Assembly: GCA_023447335.1 (NCBI GenBank)
Contig: JAEXOD010000064.1
Span: 1-20,071 of the forward strand
DNA length: 20,071 nt
From: Bacteroidota bacterium
GTDB taxonomy: Bacteria > Bacteroidota > Ignavibacteria > Ignavibacteriales > Melioribacteraceae
Reading direction: 5' to 3'
A program made the translations under genes and the position numbers. Below are positions 15,347 through 20,071 of the stretch, piece after piece. The notes beneath the pieces were generated by a model that was not told the origin of the DNA, did not search any database, and worked only from the letters and a program-made list of their open reading frames with translations. Numbering within the stretch: the first letter of the stretch is position 1; every line of letters starts with the position of its first letter.

Positions 15347-15384
15347 TAGTGAGAATATGAATATTCAAGCGTATTTTTTCACTA
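15347..15384. repeat. Nested inverted repeats upstream of the FnIII-repeat T9SS gene
   Basis: Outer arms TAGTGA (15347-15352) and TCACTA (15379-15384) enclose a perfect palindrome GAATAT-GA-ATATTC (15353-15366). A second TTCACT follows a few bases later. The structure lies about 130-165 bp before the ATG at 15511, in the 254-bp stretch between the terminator and that gene, which otherwise contains no gene. It may be a binding site for a dimeric regulator. Confidence 0.45.
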
Positions 15385-15440
15385 ATAATTCACTTTGTTT
15401 ATAATTAAATTTTCTTGATGGTTTTTGAGTGAAAAAATTC

Positions 15441-15456
15441 TGGCACTGCAATTGAC
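15441..15456 (+). promoter_or_regulatory. Possible sigma-54-like promoter
   Basis: TGGCAC (15441-15446), 5 bp, TTGAC (15452-15456). The GG-to-G spacing of 12 bp matches the sigma-54 -24/-12 consensus TGGCAC-N5-TTGCW, but the invariant C of the -12 GC is A here. It is 55 bp before the start codon at 15511. A single mismatch at a key base keeps confidence low. Confidence 0.3.
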
Positions 15457-15510
15457 CTAATAAATATAATACAACTAATTAACTTATCATAAATTAACTA
15501 AGGAGAAAAA

Positions 15511-18414
15511 ATGAAAACCCCCTCATCCTATATTCAAAAAATATGGATACTAGGGTTATTTATCTTATTGTTCTGTTATGCAAATAATTTTGCGCAGACT
15601 ACAATTTTTACAACTCAGATACCGGAGATTGTGGGTACTGACGGCGATTATGAATTAGGAACTAAATTCGTTTCTACTCATAAAACAATTGTTAAAGCTA
15701 TTAGATTTTACAAAGTTAATACTGAAACCGGAATTCATATTGGGAAAATATGGAATAATACCGGCACTTTATTAACGTCAGTAGAATTTACCAACGAAAC
15801 TGCTTCGGGTTGGCAGACAGCTAATTTAACAACCCCGTTTCTGATTAACGAAAATACGACTTATGTAGTATCGGTTAATAACAATACAGCTTATAGTTCT
15901 ACTCATAATGGATTAGCTACTACGGTTACAAACGGAATTTTATCTACTATTGCAGACGGAAACAACGGTGTGTATAATTTTACACCGGCAAATTTCCCTA
16001 CCGAGTCGTTTCTAAATTCCAACTATTTTGTTGATGTCAATGTTATTAATACTGCCGTTCAACCTGTCGCTCCTACTTTATTCTCTCCTTCAAACAATGC
16101 TACTTCAGTTAGTATTGAACCTACTGTTATTTGGAATGAAGTTGAAGGTGCTACATCTTATGATTTAATCGTTTCAGACAAAGCTGATTTTTCGACTACT
16201 ATTTTTACAAAAACAGGCATAACTACAAATTATTGTAGTTTTACAGGCTTAACAAACGCAGCTACATACTATTGGAAAGTAAAAGCAAATCAATTTGATA
16301 CTTACTCCAGTAGTTTTAGTACCGCTTTTAAGTTTACAACCTTTGCAAAAGTAACAGTTAATCTTTCTTCGCCGATAGGAGGAACTCAAATTTATGTTCC
16401 TAATCCTACTTTAACTTGGTGGTTACCTACCGGTGGTACAGGAATGAAATACGACTTGTTTTATTCTACTGATCAGACATTTGCAACTTATGATATCAAA
16501 GAAAATTTATCTAATAATATTTATGTTTTATCAGGGTTAAACCCGGGTGTTATTTATTATTGGAAAATCAGATTAAAAAATTTCAATAACCAAGTAATAA
16601 GCTATTCCGATATTGAAAGTTTTAAAACTTACGGTACTTCTGTTGTTCCTGTAATTTCTTGGCCACTAGGGAACAATACGGTTTATACTTTGAAAACAAA
16701 CTTGTATTGGTACTTAAATGAACCATCTTTTAATTTGAAGTACGAAATTCAGTTAAAGGAAGGAGACATTTCCTCTCTCAATGCAACAGATGTAACTTAT
16801 GCTAATATTTCAGGTAGCGGGTTTGAAGTAACTTTATTACAAGGTAAAACTTATTCTTGGAAAGTCCGTTCGGTTCAGGGAACAACTCGTTCTGATTGGT
16901 CAGAACCGGCTACATTTAAGATGATCTCAATTCCTTCAATAGTTAAACCGATTGCATCGTATCCGATTAATAATGCAGTTGTTTATTCGGTTAAACCATC
17001 ACTTTATTGGTACTTAGGGGCTTATGTTACGGGATTAAAATATGAGATAGAATATGTTGAAGGGGCAAATACATCCTTCCCTTCTACTCCTGCTCCTCAA
17101 TTCACCAATGTTACTTCCTTATTTGTAACATTAGAAACTGCTTTAATTCCGAGCAATACTTATAAGTGGCGTGTAAGATCTACAGATGGTACAAACTATT
17201 CAGATTGGTCTGATGTTGCATCATTTATTGTTTCTGCAACTTTGTCCCACGCTCCTATAACTCCTATTGCATCCTATCCGATCGATAATGCAAAGGTATA
17301 CACAAACAAGGTTACTTTAAATTGGTATCTAAATACTTTTAGTTTAGGTTTAACATACGATGTTGAATTAAAGGAAGGTACAAATGTTACCGAGTATAAA
17401 GATTTAACAACTAAATCTGTTGAAATTATTGGTCTTCAACCAGCAACCGAATATCAATGGCGTGTGCGTTCCAAAGTAGGGACAAACACATCAAATTGGT
17501 CAGCTTGGCAAACATTCTCAACCGTATCTAACGCTCCGGTTGCAGTTGTTCCTGTAGCTTCATGGCCAAAAGGAGGTGCTACAGTTTATACTAATTCACA
17601 GTTACTTTCGTGGTATGTAAACTCAGCAGGTACGGGACTAAAGTATGATTTACGCTACTCCAATAACGCTGATATGAGCGCTTCTATTGTAATTAGCAAT
17701 TTAACATCAACTAGTTATACTTTAAACGGACTTATTGCCGGCACCCCATATTATTGGCAAGTTCGTTCTTATGACGGAATAGTGTATTCAAATTATAGCT
17801 CTGTTGCAGCCTTTGTTACTGCAGCAAATAATCAACCGGTTATGCCTATTGCGGGAAGCCCAATTGAAGGAGTTCAATTATCTACTAACGCTCCGGTTCT
17901 TTCTTGGTTTATTCCTACAAGCGGAAATATAGAATCTTATGAAATTCAATATTCTACTAATCCGGAAATGAATAATGCAGCTACTGTAAACTCGATCACT
18001 ACAAATGCTGTTATAAACAATCTTTCTAACAATACTTACTATTGGAGAGTTCGTTCTAAAACAACAGACGGTAACTATTCATCTTATTCCACTACTGCAA
18101 AATTTATTGCTAACGATATTACGGGTGTAGAAAACGAAAATAATTTACCATCTGAATTCAGCTTATCACAAAATTACCCGAATCCGTTTAACCCCACTAC
18201 AACTATTGAATTTAGTATTCCGACAAACGGAATTTATACACTAGAAGTATTCAATATTTTGGGTCAAAAAGTTGCCACTTTATTAAACGGCAATTTGGAA
18301 CAAGGTAATCATAAAGCTATTTTCAATGCAACAAATTTAAGCACAGGTATTTATATGTACAGACTTTCCGGAAATAATTTAAATATCACCAAAAAGATGA
18401 TGATTTTAAAATAA
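15511..18414 (+). CDS. T9SS-sorted secreted protein with DUF4082-like domain and seven FnIII-like repeats
   Basis: A 967-residue exported protein. The signal peptide is about 1-29 (hydrophobic core, cleavage near NNFAQ-TT). Residues about 31-179 form a DUF4082-like beta domain (ELGTKFVSTHKTIVKAIRFYK; TYVVSVNNN). Seven tandem fibronectin-III-like repeats of about 100 residues follow (about 184-870), each with an early W/Y-rich strand (LYWYL, LNWYL, LSWYV) and a late W-K/R-V-R-S strand. The end (about 880-967) is a type A sorting domain (SLSQNYPNPFNPTTTIEF, final KKMMILK), homologous to that of the gene at 6494-10552. The ATG has AAGGAG five bases upstream. The gene stands alone between terminators at 15227 and 18434. 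Probably a cell-surface or released carbohydrate- or surface-binding protein; the FnIII array may act as a stalk. No catalytic domain is recognisable. Confidence 0.9.
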   Translation: MKTPSSYIQKIWILGLFILLFCYANNFAQTTIFTTQIPEIVGTDGDYELGTKFVSTHKTIVKAIRFYKVNTETGIHIGKIWNNTGTLLTSVEFTNETASGWQTANLTTPFLINENTTYVVSVNNNTAYSSTHNGLATTVTNGILSTIADGNNGVYNFTPANFPTESFLNSNYFVDVNVINTAVQPVAPTLFSPSNNATSVSIEPTVIWNEVEGATSYDLIVSDKADFSTTIFTKTGITTNYCSFTGLTNAATYYWKVKANQFDTYSSSFSTAFKFTTFAKVTVNLSSPIGGTQIYVPNPTLTWWLPTGGTGMKYDLFYSTDQTFATYDIKENLSNNIYVLSGLNPGVIYYWKIRLKNFNNQVISYSDIESFKTYGTSVVPVISWPLGNNTVYTLKTNLYWYLNEPSFNLKYEIQLKEGDISSLNATDVTYANISGSGFEVTLLQGKTYSWKVRSVQGTTRSDWSEPATFKMISIPSIVKPIASYPINNAVVYSVKPSLYWYLGAYVTGLKYEIEYVEGANTSFPSTPAPQFTNVTSLFVTLETALIPSNTYKWRVRSTDGTNYSDWSDVASFIVSATLSHAPITPIASYPIDNAKVYTNKVTLNWYLNTFSLGLTYDVELKEGTNVTEYKDLTTKSVEIIGLQPATEYQWRVRSKVGTNTSNWSAWQTFSTVSNAPVAVVPVASWPKGGATVYTNSQLLSWYVNSAGTGLKYDLRYSNNADMSASIVISNLTSTSYTLNGLIAGTPYYWQVRSYDGIVYSNYSSVAAFVTAANNQPVMPIAGSPIEGVQLSTNAPVLSWFIPTSGNIESYEIQYSTNPEMNNAATVNSITTNAVINNLSNNTYYWRVRSKTTDGNYSSYSTTAKFIANDITGVENENNLPSEFSLSQNYPNPFNPTTTIEFSIPTNGIYTLEVFNILGQKVATLLNGNLEQGNHKAIFNATNLSTGIYMYRLSGNNLNITKKMMILK

Positions 18415-18433
18415 TCCCTTAAGTTATAATTTT

Positions 18434-18471
18434 AAAAAATCCCCTTTCATTTAATGTTAGGGGATTTTTTT
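18434..18471. terminator. Bidirectional intrinsic terminator between convergent genes
   Basis: Perfect 12-bp stem AAAAAATCCCCT (18434-18445) / AGGGGATTTTTT (18459-18470), 13-nt loop, with a T-run on both strands. It serves the T9SS gene ending at 18414 and the leftward gene ending at 18470, whose stop codon (18470-18472) overlaps the stem edge. Confidence 0.9.
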
Positions 18472-19378
18472 ATAAAACAAAATCGAGCTGAGTAAAATAA
18501 TTCAAATTATCTGCTTTACTATTATCAATTTTATACCTTAAATATTTAGCCCCGATAGTAATTCGAAAATTCTCGGAAATAGTTTGGTATATTCCTGTTG
18601 AAAAGCTATGTACAGTCGAGTTCAGATTAAAATTAAATTTATCCGTTGTAACATCAATCGGTAAATCTATATCGTATAAAACTTGAATACCCACCGTATA
18701 GTTTGCAAATAAATTAATTAACCAATCATTTCTTTTAGTATTATATGTAAAAGACAAAAATGTTCCCCAATAATTATCTGAACTTTCCTTTTTATAAAAC
18801 CATACATCTCTAGTCATATCACCGCTAATTTCTTTATCTTCAATCTTCACATATTCAATCAAATATTTAGAATTATTATTGAATAGACCAAAATCAATTC
18901 TATACGCAAATTTATCACGTTCATTATAAAAACCTAAGCCAAAATACTTGCTCCAATTCTCATTATTGTTTATAAGATTATAATTAATTCCCCCAAATAA
19001 ACAAAAATATTTTGATGCAATTATATCAATATTCCCCATAACACTAATTTCAGGTAATTTCCAGTTATAGTTATTCCCCTTAAATTGATTTCGGTTAACA
19101 CCAGCATGCTCGCGATACAAATTATCTGATATTTTTTCAACTTCAAAAATACCATATTCATTAACGGTAGTGTGTCCGGTAATGTTTGTTTCAACTGACT
19201 TGTTTTTAAACCCGGAAATATTTAATCCCATCACAACATTTCCTGCCGAATTATTCTCTGTTATTCTAATAGGTATATTCATTAAAGTTTGTTCAACACT
19301 TATTTGCTGAACAGAAGTTTTGGTAGTAGTACATCCAAAACTATAAATTAAGATGATAAGAATTAAATAATTTTTCAT
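18470..19378 (-). CDS. Putative outer-membrane lipoprotein with beta-barrel-like strands (function unknown)
   Basis: A 302-residue exported protein of unknown function. The N-terminus has a short hydrophobic signal ending SFGC, with Cys16 as the likely lipidated residue; the -3 position is Ser, so the lipobox is relaxed, as is frequent in Bacteroidota. After a polar region (about 17-100), residues about 105-302 consist of alternating aromatic/polar strands (YFCLFGGINYNL, YFGLGFYN, FAYRIDFGLF, FRITIGAKYLRYKI), ending in TQLDFVL with a terminal hydrophobic residue. This is the look of an outer-membrane beta-barrel or large beta-sandwich. A barrel carrying an N-terminal lipid is plausible but unproved. 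It follows the MORN-repeat gene by 23 bp in the same direction and is probably co-transcribed with it. No Shine-Dalgarno precedes its ATG. The stop codon lies in the shared terminator. Confidence 0.7.
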   Translation of the reverse strand: MKNYLILIILIYSFGCTTTKTSVQQISVEQTLMNIPIRITENNSAGNVVMGLNISGFKNKSVETNITGHTTVNEYGIFEVEKISDNLYREHAGVNRNQFKGNNYNWKLPEISVMGNIDIIASKYFCLFGGINYNLINNNENWSKYFGLGFYNERDKFAYRIDFGLFNNNSKYLIEYVKIEDKEISGDMTRDVWFYKKESSDNYWGTFLSFTYNTKRNDWLINLFANYTVGIQVLYDIDLPIDVTTDKFNFNLNSTVHSFSTGIYQTISENFRITIGAKYLRYKIDNSKADNLNYFTQLDFVL

Positions 19379-19401
19379 AATAATTTTTAAAGTATTTAGC
19401 G

Positions 19402-20071
19402 TTATAGTTTAGCAACAATATAAAAGTAAATTAAATAAATTAAAAAAATCAGTGCCGAAATAACAGCAATATAATTAAGTGTTAAAATACTTTTTTCTTT
19501 AAAAGACATTTTTTTTTCAACTTGTCTAGGTGTCTCTTTAACAGGTATTTTGGGTTCGTTTTTAATCTCTGCCTCTTTTTCAAAAATACCTTCATTAAAG
19601 ATAAGTTCTTTAATAAGCTTACCATTTTGATCATAAAGCCTATTTATGCCGTTCTTTTTTCCCTCTCTATAATTTATTTCTTCTTTCAAAATACCGTTTT
19701 CATAAAATAGTTGAGTTAACCCTTCTTCTTTTCCCTCTTTATAATTTTTAGTTCCGTATAATGAACCGCTTTGATAATAAAATTTACTTTTACCTTCGGG
19801 AGCCCCTTTTGCAAAATTCCATTCTTCTTTTAATCCCCCGCTTTCGTAATATGTAGTAGTAATCCCCTCCCTAACATCATCAACCATAGTTTCATGAATC
19901 TTTAGTACACCATTACTATAATAAATCTTACTTACGCCGTTTTTTCTACCTAATTTATAAGATATTTCAGCTTTTAATTGACCATTACCATAATAAAATT
20001 TTGCAGGACCGTTTGGAATGTTATCATCATAAATTAATTCTTTAATTTTATTTCCGTTTTCATCATAAAGG
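19402..20071 (-). CDS. MORN/YwqK-repeat protein with C-terminal membrane anchor (5' end outside window)
   Basis: The reading frame stays open to the window edge (codons from 20070), so the first ATG at 19887 is not the start; at least 222 residues are visible. Seven consecutive repeats of about 23-24 residues follow the consensus Y-Y-x-N-G-x-L-K-x-E-x-x-Y-x-x-G-x-x-x-G (YYGNGQLKAEISYKLGRKNG, YYSNGVLK, YYESGGLKEE, YYQSGSLYG, FYENGILKEE, YDQNGKLIKE), the MORN-like repeat of the YwqK family. A charged linker (about 45 residues, Lys/Glu/Pro-rich) leads to a C-terminal hydrophobic segment (LNYIAVISALIFLIYLIYFYIVAKL) that would act as a tail anchor. YwqK proteins are often labelled antitoxins in databases, but nothing here supports a toxin-antitoxin role: the next gene is a lipoprotein. 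More likely a membrane-tethered binding scaffold; the partner is unknown. Confidence 0.8.
   Translation of the reverse strand, partial: LYDENGNKIKELIYDDNIPNGPAKFYYGNGQLKAEISYKLGRKNGVSKIYYSNGVLKIHETMVDDVREGITTTYYESGGLKEEWNFAKGAPEGKSKFYYQSGSLYGTKNYKEGKEEGLTQLFYENGILKEEINYREGKKNGINRLYDQNGKLIKELIFNEGIFEKEAEIKNEPKIPVKETPRQVEKKMSFKEKSILTLNYIAVISALIFLIYLIYFYIVAKL

Noticed and set aside
18470..20071. A toxin-antitoxin system based on the YwqK 'antitoxin' label
   Set aside because: The label comes from database naming; the adjacent gene is a signal-bearing lipoprotein with barrel-like strands, not a toxin, and the MORN protein is membrane anchored.

Overview
The window looks like a low-GC, Gram-negative chromosome of the Bacteroidota/Chlorobi/Ignavibacteria type. 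Two large secreted proteins end in the same C-terminal sorting domain (a Ser-Leu-Ser-Gln-Asn-Tyr-Pro-Asn-Pro-Phe-Asn-Pro core and a Lys-Lys-Met-Met terminal strand). This is the type IX secretion (T9SS/Por) signature common in Ignavibacteria and relatives. LpxH implies lipid A and an outer membrane. Several genes have clear Shine-Dalgarno sites (GAGGGG, AAGGAG, AGGAG), which also fits Ignavibacteria better than core Bacteroidetes. The taxonomic placement is inference from these features.

Layout. Positions 32-4726 (minus strand): a membrane-anchored M1-family metallopeptidase, a lipid A pathway phosphatase (lpxH) and a class A penicillin-binding protein, all co-directional; lpxH and the PBP are 4 bp apart. 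Positions 4822-6057 (plus): glgC for glycogen synthesis, with a strong terminator. Positions 6494-10552 (minus): a 1352-residue T9SS cargo with two choice-of-anchor-J-type domains, a propeller-like region and a sorting domain. Positions 10731-15203 (plus): an isocitrate/homoisocitrate-type dehydrogenase, a palindromic REP-like composite element, a small HD-superfamily protein lacking the His of its HD dyad, a Lys4-like (homo)aconitase and a 147-residue protein of unknown function, closed by a terminator. Positions 15511-18414 (plus): a second T9SS cargo, with a DUF4082-like domain and seven fibronectin-III-like repeats. Positions 18470-20071 (minus): a putative lipoprotein with beta-barrel-like strands, and a MORN/YwqK-repeat protein with a C-terminal membrane anchor whose 5' end lies beyond the window.

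How the genes work together. The dehydrogenase and the (homo)aconitase catalyse consecutive steps: (homo)citrate to (homo)isocitrate to the 2-oxoacid. The HD protein between them is probably linked to that module, but its role is unknown. Whether the pair serves the TCA cycle or a homocitrate/2-aminoadipate route cannot be decided from this window. The leftmost cluster is cell-envelope biogenesis. The two T9SS cargos are independent monocistronic surface or secreted proteins.

No complete mobile element, CRISPR array, tRNA or rRNA was seen. The least explained material is the dehydrogenase / altered HD / homoaconitase module with its REP-like insertion, the 147-residue protein that follows it, and the MORN-repeat/lipoprotein pair at the right edge.
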